From the NCBI GenBank assembly GCA_048264125.1, contig JBLXDM010000001.1:496001-560000 (forward strand): DNA of 64,000 nt, written 5' to 3'. Numbering within the stretch: the first letter of the stretch is position 1; each line of letters opens with the position of its first letter. The notes beneath the pieces were generated by a model that made no database searches, was not told the DNA's origin, and saw only the letters and a list, made by a program, of their open reading frames with translations. The position numbers were made by a program, and so were the translations under genes. This DNA is from M1-B18 sp048264125 (GTDB lineage: Bacteria; Bacillota; Clostridia; Peptostreptococcales; Natronincolaceae). Below, piece after piece: positions 9,183 to 16,410 of the stretch.

Positions 9183-9228
9183 AGAGACTGGAATTGAGCC
9201 ATTAAGCAAGGCCTCAATTCTAGTCTCT
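9183..9228 (-). terminator. Terminator of the cyclase-family hydrolase gene
   Basis: AGAGACTGGAATTGAG (9183-9198) and CTCAATTCTAGTCTCT (9213-9228) pair over 16 positions with one mismatch. On the minus strand the stem is followed by TTATTTTAATG. Confidence 0.75.
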
Positions 9229-9240
9229 CTTGTTATTCTT

Positions 9241-9933
9241 TTACTCCTCCACCAAAGCCACTGCCCGTATAGGCGATCCTGAGCCTCCCCTTATCTTTAA
9301 AGGAAGTCCGAAATACAGAAAACGCTTATTCACAAGCTTATCCAGATGACATAGATTTTCGGTATTGGTAATATCGTATTCTCCACAGACCAAATGGCCT
9401 GAAAAGTCAAGGTCTTGAGGATGATCTATTGCCGGCGCATCTACTCCGATATTTATAACGCCCTTCTCCGCCAGCCATTTGGCTGCTGCATAGCTGAGGC
9501 CAGTATAGGTGGTCTGCCATTGATCGGTGCCAAAGCTTCTGTCATAATGCCCAGTATACATTAGAAAAATATCTCCTCTTTTAAGCTCCTGTCCCGATAG
9601 GCAGAGGGCCTCCTCCAAATCCTTCGGCTCAATGTACCTATCGGCTGTCACAAAGGATAAATCTACACAGATGGCACTTCCCCAAAAGTATTCCAATGGC
9701 ATATTTTCAATTGTTTCCCCCGAGGGCTTGTATTCCCAAACAGCATCGCAATGGGTTCCGCCATGCTCGCTTATAAGCAGATTTCTGGCAGAGAAGCCCA
9801 GGGTCTTGCTTCCAGTGGTTTTCATATTATCCTCGTGGGTCATGTTGGTCATGATAAAGGTGGGCTGGTGCATTGGAAAAACCGACATTCCTTGAAAAAT
9901 CTCCTGAGATAAATCAATCATTTTAAGGGCCAT
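9241..9933 (-). CDS. Cyclase family metal-dependent hydrolase (kynurenine formamidase/isatin hydrolase-like)
   Basis: A 230-residue protein of the cyclase family. HGGTHCDA near residues 56-63 is the variant HxGTHxD metal-binding motif, and VDAPAIDHP near 164-172 is the second conserved segment. Family members hydrolyse formamides or open cyclic amides (isatin hydrolase, kynurenine formamidase) with Mn or Zn. Divergently placed 522 bp from the purine operon, it is a candidate for a ring-opening step such as 4-imidazolone to formiminoglycine. That is inference from chemistry and location. A start at 9933 is supported by AAGGAG eight bases upstream. Confidence 0.82.
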   Translation of the reverse strand: MALKMIDLSQEIFQGMSVFPMHQPTFIMTNMTHEDNMKTTGSKTLGFSARNLLISEHGGTHCDAVWEYKPSGETIENMPLEYFWGSAICVDLSFVTADRYIEPKDLEEALCLSGQELKRGDIFLMYTGHYDRSFGTDQWQTTYTGLSYAAAKWLAEKGVINIGVDAPAIDHPQDLDFSGHLVCGEYDITNTENLCHLDKLVNKRFLYFGLPLKIRGGSGSPIRAVALVEE

Positions 9934-9967
9934 TCCTCCATCTCCTTTCCTTCTACGGGAGCAGTAG

Positions 9968-10025
9968 GTATAAACTAAAATGCATACGCACGCTTACTCT
10001 CATAGTAATATGCAATTTCCTCATC
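9968..10025. repeat. Solo right arm of the 111-bp inverted-repeat element
   Basis: The stretch beginning TATAAACTAAAATGCATACG and ending near GCAATTTCCTCAT is similar to the right-hand flank of the repeat copies at 21.3 and 57.5 kb, but without the central core. It lies in the regulatory gap upstream of the purine operon. Confidence 0.5.
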
Positions 10026-10167
10026 TATGTATATGCTTCAATTCTATGAAAATATAAGCTACAGGGACAAATTATATTTTTAGATGACTCTAGGTAATAA
10101 CCTTAAGCATGTGGACATAGATTATTATATCTTTTGTAAAGCCCCTATAGAATTGTATAAATCCTAC

Positions 10168-10208
10168 GAAAACTAGTCGGAAATTTCAGGAAATTTCAAC
10201 GAGTTTTC
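10168..10208. promoter_or_regulatory. Inverted and direct repeats upstream of purine operon (candidate operator)
   Basis: Two tandem copies of GGAAATTTCA (10179-10188 and 10189-10198) are framed by GAAAACT (10168-10174) and AGTTTTC (10202-10208). The arrangement could be a protein-binding site, possibly for PucR, or a stem-loop. No binding-site consensus was matched. Confidence 0.4.
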
Positions 10209-10252
10209 AGAGCTTTACTACAAAGGGCTAGAGTGCTTTCTATGGAATTGTT

Positions 10253-10288
10253 ATTTCATAGGCAAGTACGTTTAATTTCCTATGAAAT
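10253..10288. promoter_or_regulatory. 10-bp inverted repeat upstream of purine operon
   Basis: ATTTCATAGG (10253-10262) and CCTATGAAAT (10279-10288) are perfect complements with a 16-base spacer. Related CTATGAAA/CTATGGAA words occur at about 10043 and 10240, suggesting a repeated operator half-site. Confidence 0.4.
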
Positions 10289-10298
10289 GGGGGGTTGT

Positions 10299-10400
10299 TA
10301 AGGGGGGGGTCACCCCTTATTAAAATAAGGAGGATACAGCGAAGCGTCCTAAGGAACACATGGGTTCCTTTGGAAACAAATTTGGCGAAGCCACTTTGTT
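10299..10400 (+). promoter_or_regulatory. Four tandem hairpins in leader of purine operon (candidate structured RNA)
   Basis: Four consecutive stem-loops precede the first gene: TAAGGGG/CCCCTTA (10299-10319); AGGA..C.GC-gaa-GC.G.TCCT (10331-10350); AAGGAAC/GTTCCTT (10351-10370); and AACAAA..TGGC-gaa-GCCA.TTTGTT (10375-10400). Two have identical GGC/GC-GAA-GC caps. The block ends 43 bases before the ribosome site. It matches no purine riboswitch consensus I know, so it is listed only as a candidate leader RNA. Confidence 0.45.
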
Positions 10401-10455
10401 CTCATAATAATCAACATATGGATAATTTTTAATTATATGACAGGGGGTAATAAAG

Positions 10456-11364
10456 ATGCTTAAGGAAAAGCAATATCTGCTGGCGGTGCCGAATTTCAGC
10501 GATGGCAGAAGAAAAGAGGTTATTGAAGAAGTAGTGGCGCCCCTCAAGAATATTGAAGGGGTAAAGCTGGTCAGCTACGAGCCAGAGCATGACTTTAACA
10601 GAACGGTGGTTACCGTCATAGGCGAGCCTGCGCCTTTAAAGGAGGCCCTATTGGAAATGGCGGGAAGGGCTTATCAGCTTATTAATATGGAGGAACAGCA
10701 GGGAACCCATCCAAGAATAGGGGCTCAGGATACTATACCTTTATTTCCCTTTAAAAATATTACCTTGGAGGAGTGCCGGCTGTTGGCGGAGGAAATAGGG
10801 CAGCAAATATTTGAAAGATACCAGGTGCCAGTATATTTCTCAGGGCTAAATGCCCGCAGTGAGGAAAGAAAGGCCCTATCCTTTATTAGAAAGGGACAGT
10901 ATGAGGGCTTGAAGAAGGTGGTCCATACGGATGAAAGAAGGCCGGATGTCGGGCCGAACAGCTTACATCCTACAGCAGGGGCAACCATAGTCAGTGCCGA
11001 TAATGAGGGCTTGACGGCCTATAATATTTTCCTGGCTACGGAGGATTTGGAGCTTGCAAAGAAAATAGCAGCAGGTGTTAGGGGGCCCAGCGGAGGCTTC
11101 TCCACCATCAGAGCTGTTGGAATTAAGTTTCCAGAGCGTTCCGGCGTGGTGGTGTCAATGAATATGTTTGACTGTGGTCAGACACCCCTCTACAGGGCCT
11201 TTAACTTCGTAAGGTCGGAGGCTCAAAGATATGGCGTTGCTGTCACCGGGTCGGAGCTGGTGGGTCCTGTGAAGCTGGAGTATCTGTTGAATTCACTGGA
11301 GTACTTCCTAGGGCTGGAGGGCTTTAGGAGGGAGCAGATTTTAGAGAGCCATTTAATGGAGTAA
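10456..11364 (+). CDS. Formiminotransferase (glutamate formiminotransferase FtcD N-domain type; predicted formiminoglycine-specific)
   Basis: A 302-residue stand-alone formiminotransferase, clearly of the FtcD N-terminal type: VPNFSDGRRKEVIEE at the N-terminus, GTHPRIGAQDTIPLFPF near residues 84-100, and GPSGGFSTIRAVGI near 213-226. It lacks the cyclodeaminase domain of bifunctional FTCD. The family moves a formimino group to tetrahydrofolate. No histidine-degradation gene is nearby, while xanthine-to-glycine enzymes follow directly. The likely substrate is therefore formiminoglycine, giving glycine and formimino-THF. First gene of the purine microcompartment operon; GGGGG precedes the ATG. 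Confidence 0.92.
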   Translation: MLKEKQYLLAVPNFSDGRRKEVIEEVVAPLKNIEGVKLVSYEPEHDFNRTVVTVIGEPAPLKEALLEMAGRAYQLINMEEQQGTHPRIGAQDTIPLFPFKNITLEECRLLAEEIGQQIFERYQVPVYFSGLNARSEERKALSFIRKGQYEGLKKVVHTDERRPDVGPNSLHPTAGATIVSADNEGLTAYNIFLATEDLELAKKIAAGVRGPSGGFSTIRAVGIKFPERSGVVVSMNMFDCGQTPLYRAFNFVRSEAQRYGVAVTGSELVGPVKLEYLLNSLEYFLGLEGFRREQILESHLME

Positions 11365-11386
11365 ATAAATTTAGGGAGGTTTGGCA

Positions 11387-12802
11387 ATGAAATATGATGT
11401 AATCGTTAAAAATGCGAGAATTCCACAGGGGGATGAAACGGTATTAACTCATATACTGGTTAAGGATGAAAAAATAGCAGGCTTTGTTACGGATTTACAG
11501 GGCATAGAATTTGAAAATAGCATAGATGCTGAGGGGAATTTGACCTTGCCCGGCTGCTTTGACTCCCATACGCATTTTATGGACCCCGGCTTTACCCATA
11601 GGGAGAATTTCCTTACTGGCACCTCCTCGGCTGCTGCTGGGGGCTTAACCACGATTATGGATATGCCCTGCTGCTCCAAGCCCTCTGTAAGGGGAATTGA
11701 CGAGCTGGAATCCAAGCTGAATGATATTAAGGATAAGGCCGTTATCGATTATGCCATGTGGGGTGGCGTGACAGGGGAGGATATTAGAGCTGGTAAAAAG
11801 CATATTGTCAAGGACCAGGCCGATTACGGCGTTTGTGCCTTTAAGGTGTATATGACCCCCTCAGTGCCCACCTATGAAAGGGTTACGGACCCGGAAATGC
11901 TGGAGGCCTTCCGCTGGGTGGCTGAAACAGGACTGCCGGTGGGGATTCATGCAGAAAACTATGCAATGTGCGATTACTTTGTAAGAAAGCTGCAGGCAGA
12001 GGGGCGAACCGATGGCCCGGCTTGGGCAGAGGCTAGGCTAGAGCTGGCGGAAAAGGCAGCTATTCAGCTGGGCATAAGCTTTGCAGAGGAAAGCGGAGCA
12101 AGGCTGCATATCGTTCACATGAGCACAGGTATAGGAGCAAAGCTGGTGGGTGAGGCGAAAAAGAGGGGCTTAAGTGTAACCTCAGAAACCTGCCCCCATT
12201 ACCTGATGCTGAACTATCAGGAGGCCATGAGTGAGCATATGCAATATGCGAAAATAGCGCCTCCGCTACGTACTAAAAGAGATAATAAGGAGCTATGGGA
12301 GGGCTTGCAAAACGGTAGCGTGGACTTTATGGCCACAGACCATGCCCCCTATGAAATTGAGACGGAGAAGGAAGGAGAAGGAATGAATATCTGGACCGCC
12401 TTCCCGGGAATCCCCGGCGTAGAGACCTTGGTGCCTATTTTAGTCAGCGAGGGCTATAACAAGGGAAGATTGAGCCTTAGCCGATTGGTGGAGGTTTTAA
12501 GCACCAGCCCTGCCAAGCAATACGGGCTATATCCTAAAAAGGGCGCTATGCATATCGGTTCGGATGCCGATTTCACCATCATCGACCTTGAAAGGGAATG
12601 GACCATCGATCAGAAGAAGACCTATTCAATGGCAAAATACAATCCACTTCACGGCATCAAGCTTAAGGGTAAGCCAGTTAAAACTGTGGTCAGGGGAACT
12701 TTGGTCTACGATGATAATATAGGCATAGTGGTCAAGGAGGGCTTTGGCCAATTCATTAAGCGCCAGAGGATATCTAAGCTGGATAAAATCATTAAATATT
12801 AA
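11387..12802 (+). CDS. Cyclic amidohydrolase (allantoinase/dihydropyrimidinase-like; predicted xanthine amidohydrolase)
   Basis: A 471-residue binuclear-metal amidohydrolase. DSHTHFMDPGFTHREN (near residue 60) holds the HxH ligands, FKVYMTPS (near 152) the expected carbamylated Lys, and VTSETCPHY and FMATDHAPY later metal and substrate residues. This places it with allantoinase, hydantoinase and dihydropyrimidinase, which open cyclic ureides. Xanthine's six-membered ring is a cyclic ureide, so in this operon ring opening to 4-ureido-5-imidazolecarboxylate is the best guess. The ATG at 11387 is preferred over a TTG at 11381 because GGGAGG lies eight bases before the ATG. Confidence 0.88.
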   Translation: MKYDVIVKNARIPQGDETVLTHILVKDEKIAGFVTDLQGIEFENSIDAEGNLTLPGCFDSHTHFMDPGFTHRENFLTGTSSAAAGGLTTIMDMPCCSKPSVRGIDELESKLNDIKDKAVIDYAMWGGVTGEDIRAGKKHIVKDQADYGVCAFKVYMTPSVPTYERVTDPEMLEAFRWVAETGLPVGIHAENYAMCDYFVRKLQAEGRTDGPAWAEARLELAEKAAIQLGISFAEESGARLHIVHMSTGIGAKLVGEAKKRGLSVTSETCPHYLMLNYQEAMSEHMQYAKIAPPLRTKRDNKELWEGLQNGSVDFMATDHAPYEIETEKEGEGMNIWTAFPGIPGVETLVPILVSEGYNKGRLSLSRLVEVLSTSPAKQYGLYPKKGAMHIGSDADFTIIDLEREWTIDQKKTYSMAKYNPLHGIKLKGKPVKTVVRGTLVYDDNIGIVVKEGFGQFIKRQRISKLDKIIKY

Positions 12803-12814
12803 GGAGGAGAGGAT

Positions 12815-13417
12815 ATGCCGAGACATGCCATTCTTGTTATAGATATGTTGAATGACTTCGTTGGGGAAAAGGCGCCACTGCGCTGCCCCGGCGGAGAAAC
12901 CATAATTCCTGATCTGCAGAAGCTCTTTAAATGGGTTAGGGGCAGGGAGAACAATGATGTGCAAATTGTTCATATTCAGGAGGCCCATAGAAAAAATGAT
13001 GCTGACTTTAGAGTCAGGCCGGTGCATGCCGTCAAGGGAACCTGGGGCTCAGATTTTATACCGGAGCTTTATCCCATTGAGTCAGAATATATTGTTCAAA
13101 AAAGAAGGCATAGCGGCTTTGCCCATACGGACCTAGACCTATATCTTAAGGAGGAAAGCATCGATACCGTAGTGGTAACAGGGGTTTGGACCAATGTCTG
13201 TGTCAGAAGCACCGCCACTGATGCCCTTGCCAACGCCTATAAGGTGATTACTTTAAGTGATGGCTGTGCCTCTAAAACCGAGGAAATGCATCAATATGGC
13301 CTCAATGACCTCAGCATATTTACTAAGGTCATGACCATAGATGAATATGTTGAGGCATGGGATAAGGGCTTGGACCCATGGCTTGGGGGAGGAGACACAG
13401 AGAATAAAGTGAAGTAG
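12815..13417 (+). CDS. Isochorismatase-family cysteine hydrolase (predicted ureidoimidazolecarboxylate amidohydrolase)
   Basis: A 200-residue cysteine hydrolase with the expected Asp-Lys-Cys triad: D10 in VIDMLNDF, K96 in VQKRRHSGF and C129 in TGVWTNVCVRSTATDA. Relatives include nicotinamidase, N-carbamoylsarcosine amidase and ureidoacrylate hydrolase, which cleave carbamoyl or amide groups. Thirteen bases after the cyclic amidohydrolase and with its own AAGGAGGAG site, it is well placed to remove the ureido carbonyl from 4-ureido-5-imidazolecarboxylate, releasing NH3 and CO2. The family call is firm; the substrate is inferred from order in the operon. Confidence 0.88.
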   Translation: MPRHAILVIDMLNDFVGEKAPLRCPGGETIIPDLQKLFKWVRGRENNDVQIVHIQEAHRKNDADFRVRPVHAVKGTWGSDFIPELYPIESEYIVQKRRHSGFAHTDLDLYLKEESIDTVVVTGVWTNVCVRSTATDALANAYKVITLSDGCASKTEEMHQYGLNDLSIFTKVMTIDEYVEAWDKGLDPWLGGGDTENKVK

Positions 13418-13453
13418 GCTTAATTATCAAGGTTCTGGTAAGCAAAGGAAGTG

Positions 13454-14017
13454 ATGAGGCAAATGAGAATAATCGTGGGTTTATCAGGTGGCAGCTGTGC
13501 CATATATGGCATCGGGCTATTAAAGGTGCTGCAGCAGCTGGATATTGAAACCCATCTGGTGGTTTCAACAATGGGAGAGTATGTGGCGGCTCATGAATGC
13601 GGTATGGCTTTGGAGGAGCTAAAGGCCTTGGCAACATGCTTTCATGATAATAAAAATTTGGCGGCTCCCATAGCCAGCGGCTCCTTTAAAACAGATGGTA
13701 TGGTAATCGTCCCCTGCTCCATGAGGACCCTGGCGGCGGTTGCCAACGGTTTGTCGGATAATTTATTAACAAGAGCAGCAGATGTCGTCCTGAAGGAGAG
13801 GAGAAGCCTAGTGGTGGTTCCTAGAGAAACCCCTTTGAGTATCATACATCTGGAAAACATGTTGAAGCTGGCAAGGGCCGGAGCAATTATAATGCCAGCG
13901 GCGCCGGGCTTTTATCATCAGCCGGAGAGCATAACGGATATCGTCAGCATTATGGTAGGAAGAATTCTCGACCAATTGAAGCTGGAGCACAACCTATTCA
14001 GTAGATGGGGAGAATAG
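13454..14017 (+). CDS. ubiX: UbiX family flavin prenyltransferase
   Basis: A 187-residue UbiX-type enzyme that makes prenylated FMN from FMN and dimethylallyl phosphate. The N-terminal nucleotide loop is GLSGGSCAIYGIGLL, slightly changed from the usual GxTGASG. VPCSMRTLAAVANG, VVVPRETPLS and MPAAPGFYHQPESI are the classical active-site blocks. Starts at 13451, 13454 and 13463 are possible; 13454 fits the AAAGGAA best. It lies ten bases upstream of a UbiD decarboxylase and would supply its cofactor locally. Confidence 0.93.
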   Translation: MRQMRIIVGLSGGSCAIYGIGLLKVLQQLDIETHLVVSTMGEYVAAHECGMALEELKALATCFHDNKNLAAPIASGSFKTDGMVIVPCSMRTLAAVANGLSDNLLTRAADVVLKERRSLVVVPRETPLSIIHLENMLKLARAGAIIMPAAPGFYHQPESITDIVSIMVGRILDQLKLEHNLFSRWGE

Positions 14018-14027
14018 GAGGTTAAAA

Positions 14028-15401
14028 ATGGAAAGACAGATGCTAAGGGCTGCTTTAGATAAGCTAAGGCAAATGGGTGATTTGGAGGTCTGTAATCAAG
14101 CGGTTGACCCTAAATTTGAGCTGGGGGCTGTGCTGAAGCATTTTAATAACGAAAGGCCCATCCTCTTCAATCGGGTAAAGGGCAGCAATATGCCGGTGGT
14201 GGGAGGGTTATTCGGTAATAGAGCTATCTATTACAAAATGCTGAATACGACTACAGAGGATAGACTTTTCTACTTCATGAAGGCCATTGCAAACCCACAG
14301 CCTACAAAGCTTTTAAAAAATGGACCAATAAAGGAAAATATCATAACCAGAAATATAGATATCAGAAGGCTATTGCCTATACCGACCTTCCATGGGGAGG
14401 ACTCCTCCAGCTTTATAACCGCAGGAATCGTAGTGATCAAGGACACCGAAACGGGAAATAGCTACACCTCTGTCCGAAGGCTTCAGGTAAATAACGGAGC
14501 CGAGCTGAGTGTACTAGTAGCTTCTCCCCTTGCAACTAAGCAATTTAACGATTTTGAGAGCCTCAACAGGCCTATGGAGGTGGCGGTCATATTGGGCTAT
14601 GACTATCATTTTCTTTTGGCCTCTCAAATCAGCAGCAGTACCTATGGGGTTGACAAATATCAGGTGGACAGTGCCCTGAGGGGTGAGGCCTTAGAGCTGG
14701 TGAAATGCCATACAGTAGACCTGGAGGTTCCAGCCCATGCGGAAATCGTTCTGGAGGGGATTATGCCTCCCAATAAAAGAAAAGCAGAGGGCCCCTTCGG
14801 TGAGCTGATGGGATATTACGGCGGCGTGGGGCAGCATCCGGTAATGGAGGTAAAATGTGTCCTTCATAGAAATCATCCTATTTTTCAAACCGCCTTTCCC
14901 TGCAGGGAGGAGCATCTCTCCAATGGACTTATAAGGGAGATGGAGCTATATAGCTCCGTCAGAAATCTTGTCAGCGTCAAGGATGTCAATGTCACTGTCT
15001 CTGGCGGCTGCCGCCTTCATGCTGTGGTGGCAATAGATAAGCAGCAGGAGGGTGACGGTAAGAGTGCCATTATAGGGGCCTTGGCCAGCAGCAAGGACCT
15101 GAAGCATGTCATGGTGGTGGATGAGGATGTGGATATATACAGCCATGATGATCTGGAATGGGCACTTGCTACTAGAGTACAGGCATCGAGGGACATGGTG
15201 ATAATTCCTGGCGCTTTAGGCTCAGGACTGGAGCCCTCTCATGGCATATCGGGAGTGACGGATAAGCTGGGAATAGACGCAACGAAGCCCCTTGGGAAGG
15301 GTGCAGAGAAATTTGAAAGGGCTAAAATACCCGGCTTTGACCAGGTGAATATTGAAAAATACTTCCCTGAAAAAAAGATAAAAGGTGGTAATGGCGTATG
15401 A
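14028..15401 (+). CDS. UbiD family prFMN-dependent decarboxylase (predicted 4-amino-5-imidazolecarboxylate decarboxylase)
   Basis: A 457-residue UbiD-type (de)carboxylase. RRLQVNN near residue 150, the central ISSSTYGVDKYQ stretch and EGPFGELMGYYG near 255-266 carry the conserved prFMN/metal and catalytic Glu positions. UbiD enzymes remove carboxylates from aromatic and heteroaromatic acids using prFMN, Mn2+ and K+. Here the cofactor enzyme is adjacent and the upstream genes would generate an aminoimidazole carboxylate, so decarboxylation to 4-aminoimidazole is proposed. Its TGA overlaps the ATG of the first shell gene by ATGA, tying enzyme and shell translation together. Confidence 0.93.
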   Translation: MERQMLRAALDKLRQMGDLEVCNQAVDPKFELGAVLKHFNNERPILFNRVKGSNMPVVGGLFGNRAIYYKMLNTTTEDRLFYFMKAIANPQPTKLLKNGPIKENIITRNIDIRRLLPIPTFHGEDSSSFITAGIVVIKDTETGNSYTSVRRLQVNNGAELSVLVASPLATKQFNDFESLNRPMEVAVILGYDYHFLLASQISSSTYGVDKYQVDSALRGEALELVKCHTVDLEVPAHAEIVLEGIMPPNKRKAEGPFGELMGYYGGVGQHPVMEVKCVLHRNHPIFQTAFPCREEHLSNGLIREMELYSSVRNLVSVKDVNVTVSGGCRLHAVVAIDKQQEGDGKSAIIGALASSKDLKHVMVVDEDVDIYSHDDLEWALATRVQASRDMVIIPGALGSGLEPSHGISGVTDKLGIDATKPLGKGAEKFERAKIPGFDQVNIEKYFPEKKIKGGNGV

Positions 15402-15721
15402 AGCAAGCCTTAGGATTTATAGAGACCAGAAGCCTTGTGGCAGCTTTGCAGGCGGCAGATACTATGGTGAAGTCTGCGGAGGTTAAAATAGTGGATTTTA
15501 ATTATGTAGGCTCCGGCATAGTCGCAGTGGTTGTAGCCGGTGAGGTGGCAGCTGTAAAGGCAGCTGTAGAAAATGGCACTGCAGCAGCCGGGGCGCTGGG
15601 GGAAATCATTTCAACCAATGTCATTGCCAGACCCCATGATGAGGTCGACAGGCTGTTAGAGGATGTGTTGGATGGTGGTGATGCTAATGCCGAATCCATT
15701 AGCAAAGAGGATACTGAATAA
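15398..15721 (+). CDS. Bacterial microcompartment shell protein, BMC-H (1)
   Basis: A 107-residue single BMC domain of the PduA/CcmK type: ALGFIETRSLVAALQAAD at the N-terminus, pore loop YVGSGIVAVVVAGEVAAVKAA, and IARPHDEVDRLL before an acidic tail (GGDANAESISKEDTE). Such proteins form hexagonal plates of the microcompartment wall, with the VGSG loop lining the pore. ATGA overlap with the decarboxylase upstream and a 35-bp overlap with the next small gene. Confidence 0.95.
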   Translation: MKQALGFIETRSLVAALQAADTMVKSAEVKIVDFNYVGSGIVAVVVAGEVAAVKAAVENGTAAAGALGEIISTNVIARPHDEVDRLLEDVLDGGDANAESISKEDTE

Positions 15722-15923
15722 CATCGCCGACAGAGGAATCAAGCCATCTTCTCCGTCAAATACCTGTAGGGACGTCAGGCTGACGGAAAGGGAGGAGGCG
15801 CTTTTAAGCAGCATTATAAATGGAGATAGGGGAGATTTAAACAGACAGCAGCTTCCCCAAATAGTTAATGCTAAGAAAGCTATAACGCTGGAGGCTTTAG
15901 CTGAAAGGGTAAAGGGCAGCTGA
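15687..15923 (+). CDS. Small shell-cluster protein of unknown function (78 aa; candidate encapsulation/scaffold protein)
   Basis: Starting at the ATG at 15687, with GGTGG about eight bases upstream, the product is 78 residues. It begins with a short amphipathic-looking helix (NPLAKRILNNIADRG), then a Ser/Pro linker (KPSSPSNT), then a helical region (LTEREEALLSSIINGDRGD ... ITLEALAERVKG). A helix-plus-linker layout resembles encapsulation peptides of microcompartment cargo, but no family is recognised. It overlaps the end of the first BMC-H gene in another frame and precedes the second. In-frame codons further upstream would extend it by up to 8 residues. Confidence 0.55.
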   Translation: MPNPLAKRILNNIADRGIKPSSPSNTCRDVRLTEREEALLSSIINGDRGDLNRQQLPQIVNAKKAITLEALAERVKGS

Positions 15924-15965
15924 TGGTAAACTGAAGGATTTATAATAATCTTAGGAGGTGATGCT

Positions 15966-16292
15966 GTGGCGTCAGCATTGGGTTTGATAGAGGCAATAGG
16001 GCTAACAACCGCTGTGACGTCCCTTGATGCAGCTGCGAAGGCAGCGGACATAACCTTAGTTGGCTGCGAAAAGGTCATAGGGGCGGGACAGGCAATAAGT
16101 ATAACCATCCACATAGCCGGTGAGGTAGCTGCTGTGAAGGCTGCTGTGGAGGCAGGGGTGAGTGCCGGCAGCAAGGTGGGGAAAATTTTAGCCCACCATG
16201 TATTACCAAGGCCCCATGAGGAGCTGGACCAGCTAATTGAGGCCTTTAGAAGGAATCTTAAGGGAAAAGGGGCAGTGGCAAATAAAGAATGA
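15966..16292 (+). CDS. Bacterial microcompartment shell protein, BMC-H (2), with altered pore loop
   Basis: A 108-residue BMC domain starting at a GTG (15966) with GGAGG eight bases upstream. ALGLIEAIGLTTAVTSLDAAAKAA and IAGEVAAVKAAVEAGVSAG are typical, ending in VLPRPHEELDQLIEAF. Between VGCEK and the GEVAAVK strand it has four more residues than its sisters (VIGAGQAISITIHI against IGYGLVTVMV), changing the loop that normally lines the hexamer pore, and it carries a Cys just before it. Different pore permeability is likely but untested. Confidence 0.93.
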   Translation: MASALGLIEAIGLTTAVTSLDAAAKAADITLVGCEKVIGAGQAISITIHIAGEVAAVKAAVEAGVSAGSKVGKILAHHVLPRPHEELDQLIEAFRRNLKGKGAVANKE

Positions 16293-16410
16293 CAGATTCA
16301 AGGATATTCTTCTAAAGAAATAATTTCAGTGACCCTCGTAAGGCTTCATTGATATGAGCGACTTCATGAGAAATATTAAACTAAAGGTTATATTATAAGG
16401 AGGAATTTTG

